From contig CAIVCR010000032.1 of NCBI GenBank assembly GCA_903904515.1, forward strand, positions 1 to 37,852: a DNA stretch of 37,852 nt, read 5' to 3'. Below are positions 8,032 to 15,972 of this stretch, one piece after another; within the stretch, counting starts at the first letter, position 1, and every line of letters begins with the position of its first letter. The notes below the pieces were generated by a model. It had not been told where the DNA came from. It ran no database searches and was given only the letters and a program-made list of their open reading frames with translations. Source of the DNA: an uncultured Bacteroidia bacterium (lineage in GTDB: Bacteria > Bacteroidota > Bacteroidia > Bacteroidales > Prolixibacteraceae). A program made the position numbers and the translations under genes.

Positions 8032-9519
8032 ATGAAAAGAATCATTTTAAATTCGGTAAGGATTGCAACATTTTGCCTAATTGCCTTATTGTCAGGGTTA
8101 AATATTAATGCACAGAATAAAGTTTCGATCGATTGGAACAAGACAATAAGCACGTCTAAAACCAAACCTACATTACAGCTAGTCGAAAACCCGATGGTGC
8201 GACCCGGTTCATCCATTCATGTGGCCACTTTTAAAGCACTGAAAGAATTGGGAGCTGATTATGTGCGGTACGTTCCATGGTTTCCTTATCCTAAAATGGC
8301 GGTGGCAGAACTTGAACCACCTACGAAGGACAAAACCTCATGGAATTTTACTTATCTGGATAGTACCATGCAGGCTTTTATGAGAGCTACTGAGGGGCAC
8401 ACGGTAGTAATCAATTTTAGCACAACACCAGCATGGATGTGGAAGACTGATTCGGTTGTAAAATATCCTGCAGATGCATATAAAACCTGTTGGACTTACA
8501 ATCAGGGAACTCAGCTCAGAGATACAGCCATGAAAGAGGTATCCACTTACTTTTCCAGACTTTTGAGCTGGTATGTTAAAGGAGGTTTCACCGATGAATT
8601 AGGTAAATTTCACAAGTCAGGCCACTATTATAAGATCCCCTTTTGGGAGGTTCTTAATGAACCTGATCTTGAGCATAACATCTCACCTCAGCTATACACG
8701 AAAATGTATGATGTCATTGTTACTGAAATGAAAAAGGTTTCTCCGGAAACGAAATTTATCGGTTTGTCACTTGCCCAAACGATTAATCCGGAATATTTTG
8801 AATATTTTCTGAATCAGAAAAATCATAAGCCCGGCATAAAGTTAGAAGGTATTTCCTACCATCATTATTCCTCTCCTTCACTTGAAGAACAACCACTCAA
8901 ATTTTATCAATACACATTTTTCGAAAAGGCTGATGCATTTTTGGATAAAGTACGCTTCATTGAGAACATCCGAAAGCGCCTTGCCCCGAATACCTTTACA
9001 ACAATTAATGAAATTGGAGTTATCATGCGCTCTCCGGAAGTCTCAGGACCTATTCCAGATAATTACTGGAATTTAGCAGGAGCCATGTATGCTCATATTT
9101 TTCTTGAATTAACAAAGATTGGAATAGATGCGGCGGGAGAGTCTCAATTGGTAGGTTATCCTACTCAATTTCCGGATGTAAGTATGATGAACTGGCAAAA
9201 TGGAAAACCAAATGCAAGATTCTGGGTTCTGAAACTTCTTAAAGATAACTTTGGGCCTGGCGATAAACTGGTAAGTACAACAACAATTGCCTCTAATGTT
9301 GCAGCGCAAGGCTTTGTCACAAAAGAAGGTAAGAAAATTCTGTTGATTAATAAGAAGGATGATGAAGTCCAACTTCAATTGCCTGTCGATGTTAAAAATG
9401 GTTGGTCAAGTTATGTTGATGTGTCAACGCGCGAAAATCCTCCGGCAAAAGTTCAATTAGCAGGAAATACCATCAAACTCAGTCCTTTTTCGGTAACCGT
9501 AATCAAATTGGGGAATTAG
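8032..9519 (+). CDS. Secreted clan GH-A glycoside hydrolase, GH39-like
   Basis: The 495-residue protein has a signal peptide (about residues 1-27, ending NINAQ) and a retaining TIM-barrel hydrolase domain. FWEVLNEPD (residues 204-212) places Glu210 after Asn as the general acid/base, the clan GH-A hallmark. TTINEIGV (323-330) places Glu327 as the probable nucleophile. GISYHHYSS (273-281) fits the strand before it. A small beta-sandwich follows the barrel (about 400-495), as in GH39 enzymes. GH39 includes beta-xylosidases, alpha-L-iduronidases and related exo-enzymes; the exact activity is open and a related clan-A family is possible. It is the only intact enzyme of PUL A and is followed by a strong terminator at 9614. 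Confidence 0.8.
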   Translation: MKRIILNSVRIATFCLIALLSGLNINAQNKVSIDWNKTISTSKTKPTLQLVENPMVRPGSSIHVATFKALKELGADYVRYVPWFPYPKMAVAELEPPTKDKTSWNFTYLDSTMQAFMRATEGHTVVINFSTTPAWMWKTDSVVKYPADAYKTCWTYNQGTQLRDTAMKEVSTYFSRLLSWYVKGGFTDELGKFHKSGHYYKIPFWEVLNEPDLEHNISPQLYTKMYDVIVTEMKKVSPETKFIGLSLAQTINPEYFEYFLNQKNHKPGIKLEGISYHHYSSPSLEEQPLKFYQYTFFEKADAFLDKVRFIENIRKRLAPNTFTTINEIGVIMRSPEVSGPIPDNYWNLAGAMYAHIFLELTKIGIDAAGESQLVGYPTQFPDVSMMNWQNGKPNARFWVLKLLKDNFGPGDKLVSTTTIASNVAAQGFVTKEGKKILLINKKDDEVQLQLPVDVKNGWSSYVDVSTRENPPAKVQLAGNTIKLSPFSVTVIKLGN

Positions 9520-9613
9520 TCTTATTTTGTTGACTGCCAATAAGATGAAACGATAAAAAGCAACTATCCAACGCAGGAATTTGGATAATATTTAAAACAA
9601 AAAACTAAAAAGA

Positions 9614-9652
9614 AGTCACCTCAGTTTTTATTACTGAGATGGCTTTTTTTTT
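9614..9652 (+). terminator. Intrinsic terminator ending PUL A
   Basis: AGTCACCTCAGT (9614-9625) pairs with ACTGAGATGGCT (9633-9644) through 12 positions with one G.U pair and one mismatch, across a 7-base loop. Nine Ts follow (9644-9652). It sits about 95 bases after the GH39-like stop. Confidence 0.85.
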
Positions 9653-9740
9653 AGACTTTTTGGCTTTGTCAGAGTTGTGAATGAAAAATTACTTAGTATT
9701 GTTCTAAGATTTGCGGTATTCCCTATTATCGTACTAATTA

Positions 9741-9881
9741 GGTGCGTATCTAACTTAAGAACCCGAATTCTGGTCACGTTGTGCTTGCCGTGAAGGCTTT
9801 AAACGGGAATAGAAAGCCCAAGGCGGTTTTGACTGGCGCCCGCATCCTGAATCGCCTGAAAACACCTTGGAGAATTTATAT
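9741..9881 (+). pseudogene. Relic of a second copy of the unassigned hydrolase at 13674
   Basis: Translated in one frame, this stretch reads EPEFW at 9759-9773, then EGFKRE, a stop (TAG), KAQGGFDWRPHPESPENTLE. The intact protein at 13674 has EPEFWARGGYSEAFKREW and KAYYGFDWRPQHESPENTYL at residues about 159-196. By eye about four of five bases match over 9783-9868, including a 20-base run around TTTTGACTGGCGCCCGCA. Two in-frame stops (TAA at 9756, TAG at 9810) show it is dead, and both flanks of the gene are gone. The stretches 9653-9740 and 9882-9979 hold nothing I can name. Confidence 0.75.
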
Positions 9882-9979
9882 GGGTGTTATTAACTGGTGT
9901 AATTTATCCGGGATTAAACAATAAAACAGGACATCAAAAATTCCAACTCCCTGAATTTGCACTATGGGGTAACAAACAG

Positions 9980-10043
9980 GGAATTTGCAGTTCCCCGCTC
10001 CTGAATCTGAAGTAATGGCTTTGCATAAAACATGACCGCGGAT
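9980..10043. repeat. Direct repeat, left copy (64 bp)
   Basis: This 64-base stretch, containing TTCCCCGCTCCTGAATCTGA and AGTAATGGC, recurs at 11969-12032 in the same orientation with about nine differences. The two copies bracket the ATPase gene at 10109-11449 and the restriction-enzyme relic. On the reverse strand both copies read open as MFYA..PLLQIQERG, so they may be two remnants of one coding segment; I do not recognise the protein. Confidence 0.7.
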
Positions 10044-10108
10044 GGTGCTGATTTATTACAGGCACATTTTCATTGATATGTTTTAAATATTAAAGCCCAT
10101 ACCAGAAA

Positions 10109-11449
10109 TCAAACTGATGTTTTATTAAAACTGCCAAAGTTGATTCCGAATTGAGCCAAAGCACCTGCAAAATAGATAGGTAGGAAGACAATTCTTTCAT
10201 TTTCCAATACGCCTGTCTGACCGGCATGAAAAACAAATGACCAGGAAGGTTGGTAGGTTTCGCGGTAGAGGTGCAAACTTCGAAGTTTCCCCGAAGGTCC
10301 ATCCTTAACCTCAACCGGATAAATCATTCCTTCAAAAATCATTAAATAATCAATTTCAGCATTGCTGTTTTTGGCATCACGCGCCCAGTAATAAAGCTGG
10401 TTGTCGGTAGCTGTAGCAAACTCCTGACCAACAAATTGTTCGGCAAGTTGTCCCCGATAAATTGCCAATAAATTTTTATGGGACAACGCTTCATTGTAGT
10501 CAATTCCCATCACTCTGTTCATCAAGCCAATATCAAGAAAAATGTTCTTGAATTTTTTGTCAGAAGCATAAACATCCAACGGAATTCCGATGTTGCTTAA
10601 TGATTTAACTTTTTTAGCTATACGAGCCAATAGTATACTTTCATAAGCTTTTTTAATCGTAGGAATTGTGAAGTCAACTGCTAAGCCAGTATATTTTATT
10701 TGTTTTCCAACATTGGCTGCAATTGTTGAAAAAACAGTATTAAGACAATTTATATCTGTCTTTGGTTTGTATTTATTAAAATCTAACCGGTAAGTTTCAC
10801 AAATTTCATCCTGAACTTCTGCGGTTTTTTTAAGCGACTTTGTATTTACATATTCATTTATACATTCAGGCATTCCGCCCACCAACCAGTAAATCCGGAG
10901 CTGTTCCAGCAAAAATTCATGAATGGATGCTGACACCTCAGAGATCTTATTGTTGCAAATTTCTGCGGCTTTTCTGTAATTTGATGCAAGCAAAAATTCA
11001 GAGAAATTCATGGGATGAACCTCCATCGATTGAATGCGCCCAACGGGAAACGAAATTTCACTAAAAGCAAATTCCAAAAGCGAACCGGCAGCAATAACGT
11101 GCAAGTCAGGCATCTTTTCATAAAAATAACGAAGCGCCATAATCGCTCTTGGACAAATCTGAATTTCATCAAAAAAAAGCAATGTTTTACCAGCAATAAT
11201 ATCGATGCCTGTTCTTAGTTCCAGATCAGAACATATTTTTTGAGGATTTAAATCACCGCTGAATAATGAAACCAATTCGGAATTTTCTTCAAAATCAATT
11301 TTCAAATAGAATTCAAATTTGTCACGGGCAAGTTTTTCAACCAGCCAGGTTTTGCCTACCTGCCTTGCACCTCGCAATAACAACGGTTTGCGTCTTTGTA
11401 TTTCTACCCATAAAATTAAGTTTGAAAACACAAATCTTTCCATACTCAT
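10109..11449 (-). CDS. AAA_14/DUF4143 ATPase
   Basis: The 446-residue protein has Walker A GARQVGKTW (residues 27-35), Walker B TLLFFDEIQ (89-97), the sensor-like HVIAAGSLLEF (117-127) and a C-terminal DUF4143 region. In that region NAEIDYLM...IYPVEVKDG (about 370-392) resembles a PD-(D/E)xK nuclease core (E, D, E-x-K). It has no signal peptide, so it acts in the cytoplasm. The function of the family is unknown; ATP-driven nucleic-acid or regulatory roles have been proposed. It stands alone on the reverse strand within glycan genes, inside a block bounded by 64-bp direct repeats, and is followed and preceded by decayed genes, which suggests mobility. Methionine 3 is an alternative start. Confidence 0.9.
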   Translation of the reverse strand: MSMERFVFSNLILWVEIQRRKPLLLRGARQVGKTWLVEKLARDKFEFYLKIDFEENSELVSLFSGDLNPQKICSDLELRTGIDIIAGKTLLFFDEIQICPRAIMALRYFYEKMPDLHVIAAGSLLEFAFSEISFPVGRIQSMEVHPMNFSEFLLASNYRKAAEICNNKISEVSASIHEFLLEQLRIYWLVGGMPECINEYVNTKSLKKTAEVQDEICETYRLDFNKYKPKTDINCLNTVFSTIAANVGKQIKYTGLAVDFTIPTIKKAYESILLARIAKKVKSLSNIGIPLDVYASDKKFKNIFLDIGLMNRVMGIDYNEALSHKNLLAIYRGQLAEQFVGQEFATATDNQLYYWARDAKNSNAEIDYLMIFEGMIYPVEVKDGPSGKLRSLHLYRETYQPSWSFVFHAGQTGVLENERIVFLPIYFAGALAQFGINFGSFNKTSV

Positions 11450-11489
11450 TTAGATTTATGGGGTAAAAATAGTTAAATATATTTAGTAA

Positions 11490-11532
11490 TCCAATCCAAA
11501 TAAGCATCATGAAATGTTGCTTTCCAATCCAA
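11490..11532. repeat. Two 10-bp direct repeats upstream of the ATPase gene
   Basis: TCCAATCCAA occurs at 11490-11499 and at 11523-11532, start-to-start 33 bases, about three DNA helical turns. On the coding strand of the ATPase the copies read TTGGATTGGA and lie 41-83 bases before its start. A regulator could bind both on one face of the helix. The promoter itself is not clear here (TATATTTA and TATTTTTA are both candidates). Confidence 0.45.
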
Positions 11533-11655
11533 TTGAGGTGATTTTGGTATTGTTCAAATTTCAAAAAAACCAAGTATAGCGCTGAAATATAATCGATTAA
11601 GGTTATTGGATAAACCAAGTATGTGATAACTTGTGATCTGATGATCCTTTCTTTT

Positions 11656-11952
11656 TTAAATCATCACAAACCGCAAATAGTCCATCAAACTTAACGACTT
11701 ATTTTTAATATCCCTGATAAGATTTAAAAAGTCTTCCAGCTAATCGGCACCATCAACTGTAAGTCGTTCACAAAACATAAGGCAACGCAAATCATTACCG
11801 GCTTTGCTTTCCCAGAGATCGCCGGGTTTAATTTTTTGTTCAGCATCCGGGTGGTCGCCTTGGGTTTCAAGCAAAATGGTTTTGCCACTTTTGGCCTGTA
11901 TGATAAAATCGGGATAGTGATTAATGAACCCCGCTCCCCCGGATATTTCATC
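11656..11952 (-). pseudogene. Type III restriction enzyme (Res) C-terminal relic
   Basis: In one reverse frame the stretch reads DEISGGAGFINHYPDFII, then QAKSGKTILLETQGDH, then DAEQKIKPGDLWESKAGNDLR. PDF followed by LLETQGDH is the PD-(D/E)xK nuclease core found at the C-terminus of type III restriction/helicase Res subunits. An in-frame TAG interrupts it after LTVDGAD, the frame resumes LEDFLNLIRDIKNK and ends at TAA (11656-11658). The helicase part and the partner methyltransferase (mod) are absent. A longer ORF in another frame over 11724-11951 is a shadow of this relic. The identification rests on the short nuclease motif and its spacing. Confidence 0.6.
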
Positions 11953-11968
11953 CGGAGGTACCTGACAT

Positions 11969-12032
11969 GGAATTTATAATTCCCCGCTCCTGAATCTGAA
12001 GTAATGGCACTGCATAAAACATTGCAGCGAAT
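11969..12032. repeat. Direct repeat, right copy (64 bp)
   Basis: This is the second copy of the repeat at 9980-10043, same orientation, about 86% identical by eye. It lies directly upstream, on the reverse strand, of the restriction-enzyme relic. The stretch 12033-12270 that follows contains only broken reading frames; one reverse frame gives SVNGEDVYLVQYLSNNDVIS, which I do not recognise. Confidence 0.7.
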
Positions 12033-12270
12033 AGCCCTAAGAGTTTGATTGGTAGTTTATTCAGGCCATTTCCTGGCCTTAAACAGCAAGAGGTTTTGCA
12101 ATATTATAGTAAGGGTTCGGTTTTTTTTTCGCCCCCTTTGCCGGAAACTGCGATGGTTTTTTGCTATTTGGCAGGTTACAAATATTTAGAAATAACATCG
12201 TTATTACTGAGGTATTGCACCAGATAAACATCCTCTCCGTTGACTGAATAAATAGTGAAAAATACATGCC

Positions 12271-12345
12271 ACCGTTTCATCTTTGGCCAGGGCGAGGTGT
12301 TTTTTCATATTTTTTCGTAATTCCGCCGAACTAATTACTAACATT
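12271..12345 (-). pseudogene. Phd/YefM-type antitoxin relic with frameshift
   Basis: The reverse strand starts ATG at 12345 and reads MLVISSAELRKNMKK, the typical N-terminus of prevent-host-death (Phd/YefM) antitoxins. A run of seven As (complement of 12300-12306) then shifts the frame: in the next frame the family pattern continues HLALAKDETV before resemblance ends at about 12271. No toxin gene accompanies it. One base too many in the A-run is the simplest explanation, so this is a decayed toxin-antitoxin remnant. Confidence 0.55.
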
Positions 12346-12397
12346 TTCGCAGGTTTTAATGTACGTTATAGCATTCATGAGTTGATGGAATCTTTAT

Positions 12398-12432
12398 TTT
12401 GGAGTATATACTTAATAAATGTGGTATATTTG
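12398..12432 (+). promoter_or_regulatory. Promoter of the third ATPase gene
   Basis: TATATTTG (12425-12432) fully matches TAnnTTTG, with TTTG (12398-12401) 23 bases upstream, slightly wider than usual. The ATG follows at 12455, so the leader would be about 16 bases. A tandem TTTGTA-CGG-TTTGTA (12429-12443) covers the expected start point and could be a regulator site. Confidence 0.55.
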
Positions 12433-12454
12433 TACGGTTTGTAAAGTATAAAAT

Positions 12455-13663
12455 ATGGAATTATTAAACAGATCCTGGTATAGTAATCGCATCAAATCTT
12501 TTATCGGGAAAGGAATTATAAAAGTGATTACAGGTCAGCGACGGGTAGGGAAAAGCTATATTCTTTTGCAACTAATGCAGGAAATTAAGAATGATAATCC
12601 GAATGCCAATATTATTTATATCAATAAGGAGCAGGAGGAATTTCGTTTTATAAGAGGTGAAGCAGAGCTATTTCCCTATCTTAAAGATAAAATTGAATCA
12701 GGGAAAGAAAATTATCTCTTTATCGATGAGATTCAGGATATCAATGGTTTTGAGCATGTTTTAAGGAGCTTACAGTCGGCTGAAAGTTGTGATATCTTCT
12801 GCACCGGGAGTAACGCGAAAATGCTGTCGAGTGAATTATCAACTTATCTTTCAGGACGTTATATCGAATTTCGGATTCATAGCTTAAGTTATACCGAATT
12901 CTTGTATTTCCATTCCCTGCCAGATGAGGATAATTCTTTAAAGCTATTTCTCACTTATGGCGGATTACCCTTTCTTTCACGCTTGACACTCAATGACGAA
13001 ATGGCTTTTGAATATCTGAAGAATGTTTATTCAACAATTCTACTCAAAGATGTTGTGAGCCGCGAGGGTATTCGAAATGTTGATTTTTTGGAGACTCTTG
13101 TTGATTACCTGTCAGACAATGTAGGTAACCTGTTCTCGGCAACTAATATCCATAAGTTCCTGAAATCTCAACGCGTAGATATTTCAACCAGTGTAATTAT
13201 CAACTATTTAAAGGCATTAAGCAACGCCTATATTATCAATAAAACGAGACGACTCGATGTTCAGGGTTTGAAAAAATTTGAGGTTGGAGAGAAATATTAT
13301 TTCGAAGATTTGGGACTTAGGAACTGCATGCAACGTCTGGATTTTGGACGAGACATTCATAAATTGATGGAGAATGCTGTTTATCAGCATCTTCGGATAT
13401 TAGGTTACGAGGTATACGTGGGAAAACTGAATAATCTTGAGATTGATTTTGTTGGTATTAGAGATGGCCTTAAAGTTTATGTACAGGTTGCCTATCTTAT
13501 TTTAGATGAAACAACCCACGAACGGGAATTTGGCAATCTTTTGAAAATTGATAATAACTTCCCCAAATATGTTATTACTATGGACACTTTAAACAGTAGT
13601 AGCAACTATAAGGGAATACATCATCTTCACTTACGGGAATTTTTGAAGATGGAGAAACTTTAA
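12455..13663 (+). CDS. AAA_14/DUF4143 ATPase
   Basis: The 402-residue cytoplasmic protein carries Walker A GQRRVGKSY (residues 27-35), Walker B NYLFIDEIQ (86-94), sensor-like CDIFCTGSNAKML (about 111-123) and LSGRYIEF, then a DUF4143 C-terminus with NNLEIDFVGIRDG...VYVQVAY (about 326-350), where the usual E-x-K becomes Q-x-A, so any nuclease activity is doubtful. Its sensor region resembles the truncated protein at 1-633 more than the one at 10109. It reads in the same direction as the hydrolase at 13674, with only 10 bases between stop and start, although the functions appear unrelated. This suggests the ATPase was inserted upstream and may now supply that gene's transcript. Confidence 0.9.
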   Translation: MELLNRSWYSNRIKSFIGKGIIKVITGQRRVGKSYILLQLMQEIKNDNPNANIIYINKEQEEFRFIRGEAELFPYLKDKIESGKENYLFIDEIQDINGFEHVLRSLQSAESCDIFCTGSNAKMLSSELSTYLSGRYIEFRIHSLSYTEFLYFHSLPDEDNSLKLFLTYGGLPFLSRLTLNDEMAFEYLKNVYSTILLKDVVSREGIRNVDFLETLVDYLSDNVGNLFSATNIHKFLKSQRVDISTSVIINYLKALSNAYIINKTRRLDVQGLKKFEVGEKYYFEDLGLRNCMQRLDFGRDIHKLMENAVYQHLRILGYEVYVGKLNNLEIDFVGIRDGLKVYVQVAYLILDETTHEREFGNLLKIDNNFPKYVITMDTLNSSSNYKGIHHLHLREFLKMEKL

Positions 13664-13673
13664 ATTATTTAAT

Positions 13674-15878
13674 ATGAAGATTAAATATTTCGCATCACTA
13701 ACTTTAGGCTCGCTGATTCTATCACTATGCGCAACTGCTGCTCCTAAAGATAATTCCCCGAAGCGGGAGAAAACAGCATTCCAGACCGCCGGCCCATGGA
13801 AACCGGTAACCGATGTACGGTCAGATGTGGCAATTGTGTATGGCACCTGGGAACATTATGGCCCAAACAGCATAACTTTTGAACAGCGGCTTCAGAGCTG
13901 GCGCGACAAAGGTTACATCACCCATTTCATGACAGGCAGTGCATGGGGAGCGTATCAGGATTATTTTACAGGTAAGTGGGATGGGAAAACTCATCTTGAT
14001 GAAGGACAGGTAACCCAAAAGGGGGATACAATCTGGCATGGGAAGATGGTTCCGTATATTGTACCTTCTGAGAATTTCATCAAATACATGAAAGAGACTC
14101 AAATCAAACGGGTGATCGACGCCGGCGTTGATGCCATTTACCTCGAAGAACCTGAATTCTGGGCACGCGGCGGTTACAGTGAAGCCTTTAAGCGGGAGTG
14201 GAAAGCTTACTATGGTTTTGACTGGCGCCCGCAGCATGAATCACCGGAAAATACCTATTTGTCAAGTAAATTGAAATATCATCTTTATTATCGTCTTCTG
14301 AATGAGTGTTTTACTTATGCCAAGGAGTACGGAAAGAGTAAGGGAATGGATGTTCGGTGCTACGTCCCGACCCATTCGTTAGTTAATTATTCGCAGTGGG
14401 AAATCGTAAGTCCTGAAGCAAGCCTCGCCTCGTTGCCCTGTGTGGATGGCTATATTGCCCAGGTTTGGACAGGAACTTCGCGCGAACCAAACTATTTCAA
14501 CGGCAGGGCAAAAGAGCGGGTATTCGAAACCGCTTACCTCGAATATGGCTCCATGGAATCGATGACTGCCCCAACCGGACGGAAGATGTATTTTCTCACC
14601 GATCCAATCGAAGACTGGCCCCGCGATTGGGTGGACTACAAAAAGAATTACCAGGCCACCTTCACCGCAAAATTGCTCTACCCTAACATTGCCAACTACG
14701 AAGTGATGCCCTGGCCTGACCGGATTTATGAAGGTCTATACAAGACGAGCGCCAACAGCGATAAAAAAGAGCGGATCCCCCGTTTCTATTCGACCCAGAT
14801 GCAGGTGATGATCAATTCGTTAAATAGTATGCCACTGTCGGATAATAAATTAACGGGATCTCAGGGGATCAGTGTTTTGATGTCTAACTCGATGATGTTC
14901 CAGCGCTTTCCAACCCACCAGGGTTATGAAGACCCTCAGCTTTCGAATTTTTACGGACAGGCTCTGCCATTTCTGAAACGGGGGATTCCTGTCAAAACAC
15001 TGCACCTTGAAAATACCTCCTTCCCTGACACGTGGAAAGATACCAAGGTATTGATTATGTCCTATTCCAATATGAAACCGTTGTCTCCGGATGGACATGG
15101 TAATATTGCAGATTGGGTCAAAAAAGGGGGCATTCTGGTCTATTGCGGTCGTGATACCGATCCGTTTCAGCGTGTTCAGGAGTGGTGGAACATGGGAACT
15201 AATGAATATAATGCGGCCTCAGAACATCTGTTTGAGAAATTAAATATCAAGCCCTCTGCCGATAAAGACGGTGAATTTAAATCCGGTAAGGGAACGGTTT
15301 ATGTGATCCGGCAGGATCCCAAGGAATTTGTAATGACCCCCGAAGGTGATAAGGGATTTGTTGAAACGGTCAAACGGTTGTATGAAAAGAATGGCAAGGC
15401 CGGTACCTTTATTGTCAAAAACAACTTTTATCTTGAAAGAGGCCCTTATGATCTTATCTCTGTCCTTGATGAGAATGTAAGCGATAAGCCCTATGTTAAA
15501 AATGGGCGTCTGATCGATTTATTTGACCCCAAACTGCCGGTGATTTATGAGAAAACGGTGAATCCCGGAGAACAGGCATTCCTTTTCAATGTCGATCGGG
15601 TTGAAAATCAGAATCAGCCACAGGTCCTGGCTGCGGCTTCGCGAGTTTATGAGGAAAAAACTGATCAAAACAGTTACTCCTTTCTGACCAAAAGCCCCTT
15701 AAATACGACCAATGTAATGCGTGTTTTGTTACCCGTGGCTCCCCAAAAATGCACAATTTCATCTGCTGACGGAACTGAACTTAAAGAGGCGTTATGGGAA
15801 TGGGATTCAAAAAGCAAAACCTGTTGGTTGAGTTTTGAAAATAATCCCGAAGGTGTAAATGTCAGATTGGCTTGGTAA
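13674..15878 (+). CDS. Secreted putative glycoside hydrolase, family not recognised (TIM-barrel plus GATase-like domain)
   Basis: The 734-residue protein has a signal peptide (about residues 1-23, ending ATAAP). The first about 380 residues look like an alpha/beta barrel, with repeated strand-like segments such as VDAIYLEEPEFW (152-163), GMDVRCYVPTH, VDGYIAQVWTG and KMYFLTDPIEDW. Glu158, Glu159, Glu161 and Asp310 are candidate catalytic acids. Residues about 395-520 (GISVLMSNSMMF ... VLIMSYSNMKPLSP ... WVKKGGILVYCG) resemble the flavodoxin/GATase-like trimerisation domain found after the barrel in GH42-type beta-galactosidases. A beta-rich C-terminus follows. I cannot assign a CAZy family or reaction. 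A dead copy lies at 9741-9881. It is followed, past two decayed genes, by the GH116-like gene. Confidence 0.65.
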   Translation: MKIKYFASLTLGSLILSLCATAAPKDNSPKREKTAFQTAGPWKPVTDVRSDVAIVYGTWEHYGPNSITFEQRLQSWRDKGYITHFMTGSAWGAYQDYFTGKWDGKTHLDEGQVTQKGDTIWHGKMVPYIVPSENFIKYMKETQIKRVIDAGVDAIYLEEPEFWARGGYSEAFKREWKAYYGFDWRPQHESPENTYLSSKLKYHLYYRLLNECFTYAKEYGKSKGMDVRCYVPTHSLVNYSQWEIVSPEASLASLPCVDGYIAQVWTGTSREPNYFNGRAKERVFETAYLEYGSMESMTAPTGRKMYFLTDPIEDWPRDWVDYKKNYQATFTAKLLYPNIANYEVMPWPDRIYEGLYKTSANSDKKERIPRFYSTQMQVMINSLNSMPLSDNKLTGSQGISVLMSNSMMFQRFPTHQGYEDPQLSNFYGQALPFLKRGIPVKTLHLENTSFPDTWKDTKVLIMSYSNMKPLSPDGHGNIADWVKKGGILVYCGRDTDPFQRVQEWWNMGTNEYNAASEHLFEKLNIKPSADKDGEFKSGKGTVYVIRQDPKEFVMTPEGDKGFVETVKRLYEKNGKAGTFIVKNNFYLERGPYDLISVLDENVSDKPYVKNGRLIDLFDPKLPVIYEKTVNPGEQAFLFNVDRVENQNQPQVLAAASRVYEEKTDQNSYSFLTKSPLNTTNVMRVLLPVAPQKCTISSADGTELKEALWEWDSKSKTCWLSFENNPEGVNVRLAW

Positions 15879-15972
15879 CAAGTTTTTTACCTTCCCAGGG
15901 AAATCAAAATGGGGAGTTGGGGAAACTTTTGTATAAAATTGATTTTAACTAAGTCTTGAAAAAATAATTATT

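Noticed and set aside
11337..11618. 93-codon reverse frame overlapping the second ATPase
   Set aside because: It overlaps the true ATPase start in another frame and shows no family features.
11724..11951. 75-codon reverse frame
   Set aside because: It is out of frame with the type III restriction relic, which explains the sequence better.
12045..12267. Small frames on both strands of 60-62 codons
   Set aside because: No recognisable motif; the region is decayed and neighbours the antitoxin relic.
15883..15930. TTCCC-A-GGGAA dyad after the 13674 gene as a terminator
   Set aside because: The stem is only five base pairs and no T-run follows.
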